From contig NZ_JAAJTJ010000001.1 in assembly GCF_011030405.1 (NCBI RefSeq), forward strand, positions 186,001 to 250,000: a DNA stretch of 64,000 nucleotides, given 5' to 3'. Position numbers and translations under genes: made by a program. A model generated the notes under the pieces. The model did no database searches. It saw only the letters and a program-made list of their open reading frames with translations, and had not been told where the DNA came from. Source of the DNA: Parapedobacter sp. SGR-10. GTDB taxonomy: Bacteria > Bacteroidota > Bacteroidia > Sphingobacteriales > Sphingobacteriaceae. Positions 55,183 through 64,000 of this stretch are shown piece by piece; position 1 is the stretch's first letter, and every line of letters starts with the position of its first letter.

Positions 55183-55590
55183 ATGGCAATAGATTTAGAG
55201 GATTTACAAAAAGAGGTAACCTTCAAGACTTCCCGTTCAAGCGGAGCGGGAGGGCAGAATGTCAATAAAGTGGAAACCAAGGTCACGCTGGTGTGGAATA
55301 TCCGGGATTCGCAACTGTTTTCAGCTGAACAAAAAGCCCGGATTGAAGATAAATTGTCCAATCGGATACAAGCAGACGGTTTTTTGCAATTGTCTTCATC
55401 CGATAGCCGGAGCCAACTCGCCAACAAGGAAGATGCCTTGGCCAAACTTGTCGATCTGCTCGACAAGGCACTATTGCCTACAAAAAAACGTATTCCAACT
55501 AAAATTCCACGTGCGAAAATACTCGAACGCTTGGATCGCAAGAAAAAGCAGTCTGCCAAAAAATCGGATAGAAGGTGGCGGATGGAGTGA
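55183..55590 (+). CDS. arfB: ArfB-like peptidyl-tRNA hydrolase (class I release-factor fold)
   Basis: 135 residues. GGQ at 23-25 in SSGAGGQNVNK, and a basic C-terminal tail (KKRIPTKIPRAKILERLDRKKKQ) that would sit in the mRNA channel, as in ArfB/YaeJ. Rescues stalled ribosomes by hydrolysing peptidyl-tRNA. Followed by a family B hairpin. Confidence 0.88.
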   Translation: MAIDLEDLQKEVTFKTSRSSGAGGQNVNKVETKVTLVWNIRDSQLFSAEQKARIEDKLSNRIQADGFLQLSSSDSRSQLANKEDALAKLVDLLDKALLPTKKRIPTKIPRAKILERLDRKKKQSAKKSDRRWRME

Positions 55591-55593
55591 AAA

Positions 55594-55637
55594 AAACTTT
55601 CATTGCCACGGGCTTAAGACTGTGGCAATGAAAGTTT
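55594..55637. terminator. Palindrome family B hairpin after arfB
   Basis: 16-bp perfect arms AAACTTTCATTGCCAC/GTGGCAATGAAAGTTT with GGGCTTAAGACT in the loop. Confidence 0.8.
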
Positions 55638-55642
55638 ATAAA

Positions 55643-55873
55643 TTAAAACTTATGCCTAACGGTCTGCTTTTTCCCGTCTACCGCAACAGAAAAATGTATC
55701 AAGCCCTTTTGAGGATCATTTCCGGCTTCTTCCTCAAAAGTGATCTGAGGAGCCTTGCTCCCATTGAACGGATACAGAACTGTGGCAAATGTCAAGGCAT
55801 CACGGCCGGACAAAGATCACGGAAAATGAAAAAAACCGTGCTGAAGGATCAATTGCCAGATCTGGAAATTTGA
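55643..55873 (-). pseudogene. C-terminal remnant of a polysaccharide lyase-like gene
   Basis: On the minus strand a frame ends at TAA (55643-55645) and reads GRDALTFATVLYPFNGSKAP then QITFEEEAGNDPQKGLIHFS; it is interrupted by a TGA (55817-55819) but continues in the same frame with SNFQIWQLILQHGFFHFP. The LTFATVLYPFNG segment resembles the C-terminal beta-domain of heparinase II/III-like lyases. No start codon or catalytic part remains. Identification is from recalled family style, so low certainty; decay is clear. Confidence 0.5.
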
Positions 55874-55924
55874 TTTTGGAGAGCTAGGCAGAGACCGAAA
55901 TAAGAGTTTATTAAGGCCTATAAT

Positions 55925-55998
55925 TTCTTATTTTTACTATTTTTGTATAAATAAGCAGTTTACAATCTTCTTATTTTTACTATTTTTGTATAAATAAG
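55925..55998 (+). promoter_or_regulatory. Duplicated promoter/operator upstream of the DUF4143 ATPase
   Basis: Two identical 31-bp direct repeats (55925-55955 and 55968-55998). Each contains TATTTTTG (a -7 box) within an inverted repeat CTTATTT...AAATAAG. The second copy ends 7 nt before the ATG. Confidence 0.65.
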
Positions 55999-56005
55999 AG
56001 TTTTT

Positions 56006-57457
56006 ATGGAAAAATACAGTATTATTCCTGTAGACAAAATAATCGAAAGATTACATTATGAAAATCCCTGGTGGGTTTCCGGGGAAATCCATTCGTCTTA
56101 CAAAAGCATGTCCAGACGTCTGTATTTCAACCTGTTTTATCCATTTGTACAAGAAAAGGATATTCAGCGGGCAGTTGTACTGATGGGGCCCAGACGTGTC
56201 GGAAAAACTGTCATGATGTTCCATACAATAGATCGCTTGCTTAAGGAAGATATAGGTCCTCAAAAAATATTTTTCATAGGTATTGACAATCCTATTTATC
56301 TCCATCTGAGTCTGGAAGATATCCTTTCGCTATGTAAAGAGGCCGTTAAGCAAGAAAATCTGGAAGGTTGCTATGTTTTTTTTGATGAAATCCAATATTT
56401 GAAAGATTGGGAACGGCATTTGAAAGTACTGGTCGACTCTTATCCCAATACCAAATTCGTGGTGTCGGGATCAGCGGCGGCGGCATTAAAATGGCATAGT
56501 ACCGAAAGTGGAGCCGGTCGGTTTACCGATTTCATGTTGCCGCCGTTGACTTTCCAGGAATACATCCATTTAAAGAAAATGGAGCATCTGATTTTAAAAG
56601 ATTCTATCGTGTATAGTGGGCAACAAATCCCTTATTGCATTACGAGCAATATCAAGGCGTTAAATAAGGAGTTTGTTGATTACCTGAATTTTGGGGGCTA
56701 CCCAGAAGTAGTTTTATCCGAAAAAATCCAGAGCGATATGGGACGATATGTAAAAAGTGACATTGTAGATAAGGTACTGCTGAGAGATTTGCCGAGTCTT
56801 TACGGCATCAAAGATGTACAAGAGCTGAACCGTTTCTTTACCTACATTGCTTACAATACCGGCAATGAGTTTTCGTATGAAAGCATGTCGAAGGAAAGCG
56901 GTATCTCTAAAGATACCTTAAAAAAATACCTCGAATATTTAGAATCAGCTTTTTTGATAAAGGTCCTTAATAAAGTAGATATAAATGCCAAACGTCTGAA
57001 AAGAGTGACCAGTTTCAAGGTTTATTTGACCAATCCGTCCTTGCGGACAGCTTTATTCTCTCCTGTATCCGAAGTGGACAGCGAAATGGGAAATATGGTG
57101 GAAACAGCCATTTTGTCCCAATGGATGCATCGGGAAAATCTGGATCTGACCTATGCAAGGTGGAAAGACAGAAAGGAGGGTGAGGTAGATCTGGTACTAT
57201 TGGACGATAAAAAATTCAAGCCTTTGTGGGGAGTGGAAATAAAATGGAGCAACCGCTACTTTGACAAACCTCAAGAGTTGCATAGCTTGATCCAGTTTTG
57301 TCAAGCCAATGACTTTAAGAGCTCGTTAGTCACTTCCATTGATCAGTCCGGAGTAAAGGATGTTGCCGATCTTCAGTTTACTTTTTTGCCCGCATCATTG
57401 TACGCTTATAATATTGGTGAGAATACATTGAAAAAGAAAAGTATAACGGAGTTCTGA
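56006..57457 (+). CDS. AAA-type ATPase with DUF4143 domain
   Basis: 483 residues. Walker A GPRRVGKT (about 62-69) and Walker B CYVFFDEIQYL (about 121-131), with a sensor SGSAAAAL; winged-helix-like and DUF4143 nuclease-like C-terminal half with EVDLVLLDDKKF-EIKWS, a PD-(D/E)xK-like E-x-D...E-x-K pattern. The family is widespread, patchily distributed and often horizontally acquired; its role is unknown. It lies between fragments of two PUL genes. Confidence 0.85.
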   Translation: MEKYSIIPVDKIIERLHYENPWWVSGEIHSSYKSMSRRLYFNLFYPFVQEKDIQRAVVLMGPRRVGKTVMMFHTIDRLLKEDIGPQKIFFIGIDNPIYLHLSLEDILSLCKEAVKQENLEGCYVFFDEIQYLKDWERHLKVLVDSYPNTKFVVSGSAAAALKWHSTESGAGRFTDFMLPPLTFQEYIHLKKMEHLILKDSIVYSGQQIPYCITSNIKALNKEFVDYLNFGGYPEVVLSEKIQSDMGRYVKSDIVDKVLLRDLPSLYGIKDVQELNRFFTYIAYNTGNEFSYESMSKESGISKDTLKKYLEYLESAFLIKVLNKVDINAKRLKRVTSFKVYLTNPSLRTALFSPVSEVDSEMGNMVETAILSQWMHRENLDLTYARWKDRKEGEVDLVLLDDKKFKPLWGVEIKWSNRYFDKPQELHSLIQFCQANDFKSSLVTSIDQSGVKDVADLQFTFLPASLYAYNIGENTLKKKSITEF

Positions 57458-57551
57458 TAAACTAAACTTAAACCTTATAAAGTTTCTTCCCGCCTTAACG
57501 GTTTCGGGCTTTGCGAAGGAGCGGAAATAGAAGTACAAAAGTTCAGTTTAG

Positions 57552-58280
57552 CACTACCGTACAAACGTAAAGGTTATACATACTTTTGTACTCGATTGGC
57601 GAGACTATCCGGGTGATCTTCGCAGGGATATCTCGGTTGCCAACTACCGATATAACGACGATAAGGTGCTATGGGCCAAAACCGGAACGGATTCAGATCA
57701 AGTGGCTGAAGAAAATGATGCCAATCCGACAGCAAGACAACCGCAAAAACAAAATTATACGCCCGGCAAATGGGATACGGAGAAATATGTGCCACAGAGC
57801 AACCATCTCATCAATAACGACAAGTCCAATGTCAACTGGTATGTATTGCGCTATGCCGATGTCCTATTGTTGTATGCCGAAGCGCTGAATGAATGGAAAC
57901 AAGGGCCGACAGCCGATGCCTATACCGCCATCAATATGGTACGCAGGAGAGGTTATGGCCTGCCGGTCAATACGAATAGCCCGGCAGACTTGACTGGCTT
58001 AGATATGGCCGGATTCCGCGAAGCTATCCGCAGAGAACGGGCTTTTGAACTAGCCTTCGAAGGGCATAGAAAAAACGACCTCATACGTTGGGGTATTTAT
58101 TACGAAACCGTCAAAGAGACAGCCCAGAGACTGGGAACATGGTGGGTGTCTGCCAATAGTCCGAATTATGCGGTGGCACGACCAGGCTATACGATCAAAG
58201 GAAAGCACGAACTGTTTCCTATTCCACAAAGAGATTTGGACATCATGACACAGTTTGAACAGCATCTCGGCTGGAAGTAA
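57552..58280 (+). pseudogene. 5'-truncated SusD/RagB-family gene
   Basis: The frame opens after a TAG at 57549 and has no ATG; recognisable sequence starts near 57588 (VLDWRDYPGDLRRDISVANY). The conserved C-terminal part follows: WYVLRYADVLLLYAEALNE, INMVRRRGYG, AIRRERAFELAFEGHRKNDLIRWG and KHELFPIPQRDLD. About 220 residues remain of the roughly 500-600 usual. No signal peptide, SusC partner or glycan-binding N-terminus remains, so it is considered a remnant. Confidence 0.85.
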
Positions 58281-58284
58281 ATCA

Positions 58285-58320
58285 TTTCATTGCCACGGGT
58301 TTAAATCCGTGGCAATGAAA
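58285..58320. terminator. Palindrome family B hairpin before tsaD end
   Basis: 14-bp perfect arms TTTCATTGCCACGG/CCGTGGCAATGAAA with loop GTTTAAAT, between the convergent SusD remnant and tsaD. Confidence 0.8.
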
Positions 58321-58324
58321 CTTA

Positions 58325-59326
58325 TCACACATGCATCCGTGCCAACGGTGCGATATCCTGCCCTACAAACTCCTGCTTCAAGTATTTATGGTACCCGGCG
58401 ATGGCAATCATCGCCGCATTGTCCGTACAATACTCAAATTTAGGAATAAACACACGCCACTTGTACTGCTCACCCATGTCCAACAATGCCTGTCGCAATC
58501 CCGAATTGGCCGATACACCTCCCGCTATCGCAATATCCTTCACACCGGTATGCTTCGCTGCTTTTTTCAGCTTGTTCAGCAAGATAGTCACGATACGATA
58601 CTGTACCGATGCACAGATATCATATAGATGCTCTTCGATAAAATTCGGATTTTCCTTGACTTTACCTTGGATAAGGTATAAAATAGCTGTTTTCAGCCCC
58701 GAAAAACTAAAGTTAAAATCCGGAATCTGAGGTTCTGGCAAAGCAAAAGCTGTCGGGTTACCCATTTGCGCATACTTGTCGATCAGTGGTCCCCCCGGGT
58801 ATGGGAGGTTCAATATCTTGGCCGTCTTGTCAAAAGCCTCTCCTGCCGCATCATCCAACGTCTCTCCTACCAGTTGCATATCAAAATAATCCTTGACCAG
58901 AACGATCTGCGTATGCCCACCCGATACGGTCAGGCAGAGAAAAGGAAAATCGGGCTTGGGGTTATCGATAAAATGTGCTAAGATATGTGCTTGCATATGA
59001 TTGATCTCAATCAACGGTATCTGTCGGGCCAAAGCAAAGGCCTTGGCAAAAGAAGTGCCCACCAACAGAGAGCCCAACAATCCTGGTCCTCGTGTAAAAG
59101 CTACCGCATCTACATCATTTTTTGTTATTTTTGCTTGTTGGATAGCTTGATCTACCGTAGGAATAATGTTTTGCTGATGGGCACGCGAAGCCAGTTCGGG
59201 CACCACGCCCCCATATTTCGCATGAATTGCTTGACTTGCAATAATATTTGACCTAATTTCGCCGTCTATACATATAGAGGCTGAAGTTTCGTCGCATGAA
59301 GACTCTATACCGAGAATAACAGCCAT
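58325..59326 (-). CDS. tsaD: tRNA N6-adenosine threonylcarbamoyltransferase
   Basis: 333 residues. Start GIESSCDETSASIC, metal-binding HMQAH near residues 111-115, SGGHTQIVLV and the C-terminal DNAAMIAIAG motif. Installs t6A37 on ANN-decoding tRNAs together with TsaB/TsaE. Divergent from the tamB-like gene. Confidence 0.97.
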   Translation of the reverse strand: MAVILGIESSCDETSASICIDGEIRSNIIASQAIHAKYGGVVPELASRAHQQNIIPTVDQAIQQAKITKNDVDAVAFTRGPGLLGSLLVGTSFAKAFALARQIPLIEINHMQAHILAHFIDNPKPDFPFLCLTVSGGHTQIVLVKDYFDMQLVGETLDDAAGEAFDKTAKILNLPYPGGPLIDKYAQMGNPTAFALPEPQIPDFNFSFSGLKTAILYLIQGKVKENPNFIEEHLYDICASVQYRIVTILLNKLKKAAKHTGVKDIAIAGGVSANSGLRQALLDMGEQYKWRVFIPKFEYCTDNAAMIAIAGYHKYLKQEFVGQDIAPLARMHV

Positions 59327-59387
59327 GGAGGAAGTAATTTTTTAAGGATACAAAAATATCAAAAAAATACTGAAAATAACGTCAATT

Positions 59388-62300
59388 GTGCTGACCGGTA
59401 TCATTATACTGGCATTACTGGCTATTTTCTCTCTTCAATTTTCTTCTGTACAGACCTATCTTACCAAAAAGATAGCGCAACATCTCTCACAGGAGTTGGA
59501 TAGCGATATTTCTCTCGAACGCATATACTTCAAACCTTTTTCCAGTATAGAAGTACAAGGTTTTCAGATAAAAGACCCTAACGGTGTGACCATGCTGCAC
59601 ACGAGGAAGCTACTTGCCGATTTTTCCCTGACTTATATATTGACCAACAGACTGACCATCAAAGAAGTCAAGCTGACCGATGCGTATGTCAACCTGGAAA
59701 TTTATGCAGACAGTTCGAATTTTTCACGTTTGATACGGTACTTTGCCACAGAGAAAGGTAAAACCAAGCCTAGTAAAAAGAAGTTTAAGCTTGACCTCAA
59801 CAGGGTCGAGCTTGACAACAATCATTTCAAACTGGTCAACCATAATTTCAACCACCACAACAAAGGGGTTGATTTTTCGGATCTGGATGTGACCGAAATA
59901 TCTACTGTCCTTGAAAACATCCGGTTGGATACGATCATGCAGGCAGATATACATAAATTAACGTTGAAAGAAAAATCCGGCCTGCATCTACGCCATCTTT
60001 CTGCACAAGCCTCCTATTCCGGCCATCAAATGGAATTTCAGCAACTGTATCTGGCCACCAACAGCTCTATTGTACAGGACTACCTAAAGTTCGAATACGA
60101 AAGCATGAAGGATTTCAGTGACTTTATCCAAAAGGTACGTATCACGGCAAACCTAAAAGATAGCTACGTAGATTCAAGGGACATCGAGTTTTTTGCACCT
60201 ACAATGAAATATGTGGTATTCGAAATCGCTATACAAAAAGGCGCTGTAAAAGGAACAGTATCGGATATCAAGGCGCAAAATATACAATTGACCACGGCAC
60301 AAAGCACAGCTTTGCAAGGCAATTTTACGATCAAAGGACTCCCGGATATCGATAAAACTGTTTTTGATGTTGACCTGCGAAAATTACAGACCACACCTAA
60401 CGATGTAGAGATACTCGTCCCAAAATTTGCCAACAAGGCACATTTCGACCTCCCTCAAGAGTTGCATCGATTGGAACAGGTCAGTTTTCAAGGGAAATTT
60501 CAGGGTTTGTACAATGATTTTCTTGTCGACGGAAAAGTCGAAACAGCTTTGGGCAAACTGGCGACCCGCAGTCAGATTGACATCAAAAAATCATTAAGCT
60601 ACAAGGGTACGGTAAAATCTGATCTGTTTGAAGTAGGCAAATTTATCCAGCAAGGACAATTGGGCAGTTCTGCGTTGGACCTCACATTTGACGGTCAAGG
60701 TCTTATCCTGGAAGATTTGATTCTAAACACGCAAGGAACACTGACTGACAGCCAGATCAGAGGTTATACCTACGACAGCATAGAATTGGACACCCACATT
60801 GCGCAACAAACATTGGAAGCCAAAGGAACCGTAACAGATGACAATCTAAAGCTACAGTACAATGCGGTCATTGATTGGAACGAACAAGCGCCCAATTATC
60901 TATTGGATGCCGACATAGCCTATGCACAGCTCAGCAAATTAAAATGGCTAAAACAAGACAGTATCATTATCCATCGCGCCAGGATAAACACCAACATAAT
61001 CGGCAATTCGCTCAATACCATTACCGGGCATTTTGATGCCGATTCTGTACAGTTCAGCACCACAAAAGGTGATTTCCACATCCATAAAATTAACTTTACA
61101 GCCGAAGGAAGCCAAGAGGACAGGACATTATTGTTCAATTCGGATATGGCCGATGCCAAGATGTACGGCAATATAGATCTCAATACCCTGGATGCCTACT
61201 TCATGTCCTTGGCTATGCGCTATGCCCCGGCCATAGATATCCCGGTAAAGCCCTACAACAAACAAAATTTTGACCTCGAAATCAATGTACGTTCTTTCAA
61301 ACCCATAGCAGCTTTATTGGATCGTAGTCTAAACCTTGACAATGGCACACATCTCAAAGCCTCTTTTTCTACCGATCGGTACACCGCCAACTTTGTAGCA
61401 TTCAGCCCGTTAGTAGAGTTCAAAGGCCTTCGCTTGACCAACCTTGCGATACAGGAAAATGCCGATGACAAGGCTTTCTCTCTCAATATCTATGCAGATC
61501 GCCTGAATCTAAGTGATAGTGTCTATATCAACCACATCGTCCTCCATAATGTATTGGCCAATGACAGCCTGAATTTCAATGTCATCATGTCCGATAAAAA
61601 TGCACCAAACTACCTTGATCTCAAGGGCAATATCCACTTTGCCCATCACGCACCGGCCTACATCAAATTTGAACCTTCTACCATCCTGATCAACAAGGAA
61701 TATTGGAATCTCAACAACGATGCTACCATGCGCGTGTCCAAAGGAAAAATATACCTCTCCAACCTTCTCCTCCAACAAGACAAGCAACAAGTCAAGCTCG
61801 ATGGTATCCTATCCGATGAAAACGACAAACTGAACGTAGCGTTCAATCAATTTGGGTTAAGCTCGCTCAACGGAATTACCAACCCCTTGGGTATCGAGCT
61901 CGAAGGCACGCTAAATGGAAAAATGGAAGTACAATCCATTTTCAAAAAGCCTTTCTTTTCGGCCAATATACAGACCTCCCCCATCATATACAATCAAATG
62001 CCTGTAGGCAAACTCGACCTGCTTGCCGATTTTGATCCTCTGACCGGTTTGGCCAATATAGACCTGCAGCTCGCAGATGACCAAAGCAGAGGTATCACAC
62101 TCGGCGGTCACTACAATTTCTTTGATGAAAATGAAAAACTGAGCATCGAAGGTAAACTGAATGAAGCAGATCTGGCCATATTTCAACCCTTTTTACGCAA
62201 TCTGGTCTCCGATCTGCAGGGCAAAGGAAACGGGGACATTACGATCAAGGGAACGTTCAAAAATCCTAAGATCAGTGGGATAGCCCGTATCCAGCAAGCG

Positions 62301-63740
62301 GCATTTACGGTCAACTATCTCCAGACACATTACCGTATCGACAATCAATCTGCTCTCGTGGAGAATAATGCCATCATGCTCCAGAATGTGACGATAAAAG
62401 ATACACATGGCCGTACTGCAGCAGCTAATGGCATCATCAATCTGACCAATATCGCCAATCCCTATATCGATGTGGACATCGCCGGATCCAATATCATGAT
62501 CCTAAACACCACCTTCAAGGACAACAACCTCTATTACGGTACAGCCTTTGCCTCAGGCACATTCCGATTCAAGGGACATACATCTGCTATAGACATCAAT
62601 ATCAATGCCCGATCAGAAAACAATACCGTACTGACCATACCTTTCAACAGTGCCATGACCGTGGCAGACAGTGATTTCATTTATTTTATCGGCAAGGATT
62701 CGACCGAAAACAAAAAACAAGAAAGAAGATCCTTATTCAAAGGGTTGACGATGAATATGAACATCGCCGTGACACCGGTCGCCGAAATCAATCTCCCGAC
62801 CAATCTGGGCACGCTGAAAGGCAATGGTGAGGGAGAAATCACCATGAAGATATCCAGTCTAGGGGATTTTGAGATGTTCGGTGACTATCAGGTCACCGAC
62901 GGTAAATTCCATTTTACTGCGCAGGACTTTATCAACAAGTACTTTGATATCAAAGAAGGAGGGACTATACGTTGGACAGGCAATCCGAGCGAAGCCGTCA
63001 TCAATCTGAACGCCATCTACCAGCAACGTACTGCCGTAGGACCACTCTACAATGCTGCCGGCCGTGCAGGAGAAGACGAGCGGGTACTGGCACAGGCCGA
63101 TATGCTCATCAAAGGAACATTGGAACAACCAGACATTACGTTCGACCTTAATTTTCCTCAAAATCCGTATATCAAGGATGAGTTGCAGGGATACCTCAGC
63201 GACGCAAACAATGTCAACCAACAGGCTTTAAGCCTTATTGTACGGCGTAGTTTCACACCAAGCTCGACCAATGAAATAGGTCGTGAGGTCAACAATACAC
63301 TCCTTTCTGCCGGAACGGAAATTGCTTTCAACCAGTTGAACAACATCATTTCCCAATCACTCAACATCAATTTCTTTGACCTCAATATTCGTTCGTTCAA
63401 CGATGCTTCTGCTTCGGTAAGGCTACTGAATGACCGACTGGTACTGACAGGTGGTATCACGGATCGGACAAACTATCAGGCGACCGACCTGACATTCTTT
63501 AGGGAGGGTGTCACGACAGATGCAGAATTGACCTATCGCCTGCGCAAAGACGGCAATCTGATGCTTCGGGCATACAACAGACCGTACACCCGCAACTTTC
63601 TGATCCGCATGAACGATGCCGAATATATCAGTGCGTTGGGACTTATCTATCGACAGGAATTCAATAGCATCCGGGAATTCTGGCAAAAGCTGTGGATATG
63701 GGACAGCAGAAAGAACCGTCCGAAAACAGAAAGCAAATAA
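59388..63740 (+). CDS. TamB-like translocation and assembly module protein (DUF490)
   Basis: 1450 residues from GTG 59388. An N-terminal membrane anchor (LTGIIILALLAIFSLQ), AsmA-like start (LERIYFKPFSSIEVQGFQI), a long beta-helical middle and a C-terminal DUF490 domain (about 1050-1450). TamB-like proteins bridge inner and outer membranes for lipid transport or beta-barrel assembly. The reading frame extends upstream to 59346 without ATG, GTG or TTG and encodes GYKNIKKILKITSIV, which looks like the natural N-terminus; the true start is therefore uncertain (ATC 59358 or CTG 59370 possible). Confidence 0.9.
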   Translation: MLTGIIILALLAIFSLQFSSVQTYLTKKIAQHLSQELDSDISLERIYFKPFSSIEVQGFQIKDPNGVTMLHTRKLLADFSLTYILTNRLTIKEVKLTDAYVNLEIYADSSNFSRLIRYFATEKGKTKPSKKKFKLDLNRVELDNNHFKLVNHNFNHHNKGVDFSDLDVTEISTVLENIRLDTIMQADIHKLTLKEKSGLHLRHLSAQASYSGHQMEFQQLYLATNSSIVQDYLKFEYESMKDFSDFIQKVRITANLKDSYVDSRDIEFFAPTMKYVVFEIAIQKGAVKGTVSDIKAQNIQLTTAQSTALQGNFTIKGLPDIDKTVFDVDLRKLQTTPNDVEILVPKFANKAHFDLPQELHRLEQVSFQGKFQGLYNDFLVDGKVETALGKLATRSQIDIKKSLSYKGTVKSDLFEVGKFIQQGQLGSSALDLTFDGQGLILEDLILNTQGTLTDSQIRGYTYDSIELDTHIAQQTLEAKGTVTDDNLKLQYNAVIDWNEQAPNYLLDADIAYAQLSKLKWLKQDSIIIHRARINTNIIGNSLNTITGHFDADSVQFSTTKGDFHIHKINFTAEGSQEDRTLLFNSDMADAKMYGNIDLNTLDAYFMSLAMRYAPAIDIPVKPYNKQNFDLEINVRSFKPIAALLDRSLNLDNGTHLKASFSTDRYTANFVAFSPLVEFKGLRLTNLAIQENADDKAFSLNIYADRLNLSDSVYINHIVLHNVLANDSLNFNVIMSDKNAPNYLDLKGNIHFAHHAPAYIKFEPSTILINKEYWNLNNDATMRVSKGKIYLSNLLLQQDKQQVKLDGILSDENDKLNVAFNQFGLSSLNGITNPLGIELEGTLNGKMEVQSIFKKPFFSANIQTSPIIYNQMPVGKLDLLADFDPLTGLANIDLQLADDQSRGITLGGHYNFFDENEKLSIEGKLNEADLAIFQPFLRNLVSDLQGKGNGDITIKGTFKNPKISGIARIQQAAFTVNYLQTHYRIDNQSALVENNAIMLQNVTIKDTHGRTAAANGIINLTNIANPYIDVDIAGSNIMILNTTFKDNNLYYGTAFASGTFRFKGHTSAIDININARSENNTVLTIPFNSAMTVADSDFIYFIGKDSTENKKQERRSLFKGLTMNMNIAVTPVAEINLPTNLGTLKGNGEGEITMKISSLGDFEMFGDYQVTDGKFHFTAQDFINKYFDIKEGGTIRWTGNPSEAVINLNAIYQQRTAVGPLYNAAGRAGEDERVLAQADMLIKGTLEQPDITFDLNFPQNPYIKDELQGYLSDANNVNQQALSLIVRRSFTPSSTNEIGREVNNTLLSAGTEIAFNQLNNIISQSLNINFFDLNIRSFNDASASVRLLNDRLVLTGGITDRTNYQATDLTFFREGVTTDAELTYRLRKDGNLMLRAYNRPYTRNFLIRMNDAEYISALGLIYRQEFNSIREFWQKLWIWDSRKNRPKTESK

Positions 63741-63807
63741 GTATGTGATCTACTGCTTCCTTGAGCTGAACATAAAAAATCAAAGAGTCTGATGTCTTTG
63801 AATACTT

Positions 63808-63999
63808 CTACTGCCACGCATGTACATGTTCTACTTCGGCATTCCCTTTAAAATGATTGGCCAATGCATGAACACGGGCACGTATCATGATTTTTCGACC
63901 TTTGATACTTTTTGTAAACACAAGTTCGCAGTCTCCCACATGTTCTTGCCAAAAAGTAGCGAAATCCTTTGCTAATGCCGCATGCTTCCCCAATATTTC
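63808..63999 (-). CDS. Unidentified protein, C-terminal 63 residues (partial)
   Basis: The frame is open from the right edge to the stop at 63808. It contains FATFWQEHVGDCEL and RARVHALANHFKGNAEVEHVHAWQ. I do not recognise the family; the lack of a stop and the biased codon use suggest a real gene running off the window. Convergent with the tamB-like gene. Confidence 0.5.
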   Translation of the reverse strand, partial: EILGKHAALAKDFATFWQEHVGDCELVFTKSIKGRKIMIRARVHALANHFKGNAEVEHVHAWQ

Positions 64000-64000
64000 G

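Noticed and set aside
55259..55873. Plus-strand 204-codon frame spanning arfB and beyond
   Set aside because: Out of frame with the GGQ gene over its first half; the second half is the antisense of the lyase-like remnant.
1..64000. tRNA, rRNA, known riboswitches and insertion sequences
   Set aside because: Looked for cloverleaf-like T-loop sequences, transposase motifs and common riboswitch cores by eye; none was convincing. A covariance-model scan would be decisive.

Overview
The window looks like chromosome of a member of the Bacteroidota, most likely Sphingobacteriaceae (Sphingobacterium-like). Supporting features are a SusC/SusD pair under an ECF sigma/FecR system, TonB-linked outer-membrane receptors, families largely confined to this phylum (DUF4835, DUF5689, an HYC_CC_PP-like protein), the bacillithiol gene bshA, flotillin-like FloA, promoters of the TAnnTTTG type, and few Shine-Dalgarno sequences. 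No rRNA, tRNA, IS element, prophage or CRISPR array was seen.

Layout. 1-5.1 kb: end of kdsC, maf, a metal-type TonB receptor carrying an HMA domain with a small Cys-rich partner, and floA. 5.4-11.9 kb: four overlapping genes encoding a three-receiver hybrid kinase, CheR, CheB and a second hybrid kinase. 12-18.5 kb: housekeeping (azurin-like cupredoxin, lpd, thioesterase, dipeptidase, plsC, small proteins). 18.5-32.6 kb: a nutrient-acquisition locus consisting of ECF sigma, EEP hydrolase, sulfatase, FecR, SusC (with STN domain), SusD-like, DUF5689 lipoprotein, a PLD-fold lipoprotein with both HKD motifs lost, a small secreted beta-sandwich protein and a second EEP hydrolase. 32.7-36.7 kb: trpDFBA behind a Trp-codon leader peptide and terminator. 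36.9-45.4 kb: SDR, TonB, SprT-like, parDE, DUF4835, recN, FMN glutamate synthase-like, DUF2520. 45.6-55.6 kb: ccmEF, a dicarboxylate symporter, mnmD, a TIM-barrel Tat lipoprotein, frr, pyrH, bshA and an arfB-like gene. 55.6-58.3 kb: decayed fragments of a polysaccharide-utilisation locus on both sides of a DUF4143 ATPase. 58.3-64 kb: tsaD, a TamB-like giant protein and an unidentified gene running off the end.

The most interesting unit is the 18.5-32.6 kb locus. A motif, TAGTACTTTC-N13-GTCTCTTT, occurs with identical spacing upstream of EEP1 and upstream of fecR and is a candidate promoter for the locus's own sigma factor. Three consecutive surface proteins end in the same beta-sandwich module attached to three different N-termini, and the PLD-like protein appears to be a pseudoenzyme. 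Two EEP hydrolases plus a sulfatase suggest a phosphodiester- and sulfate-containing substrate; its identity cannot be read from the sequence.

Intergenic space is rich in palindromic repeats belonging to several families (CCAAAGTT-nnn-AACTTTGG hairpins; hairpins with a GGGyTTAAAyCC centre; GTCATTTCGA...TCGAAATGAC elements; a 42-bp perfect palindrome; a 124-bp three-way-junction palindrome). Many sit where terminators are expected.
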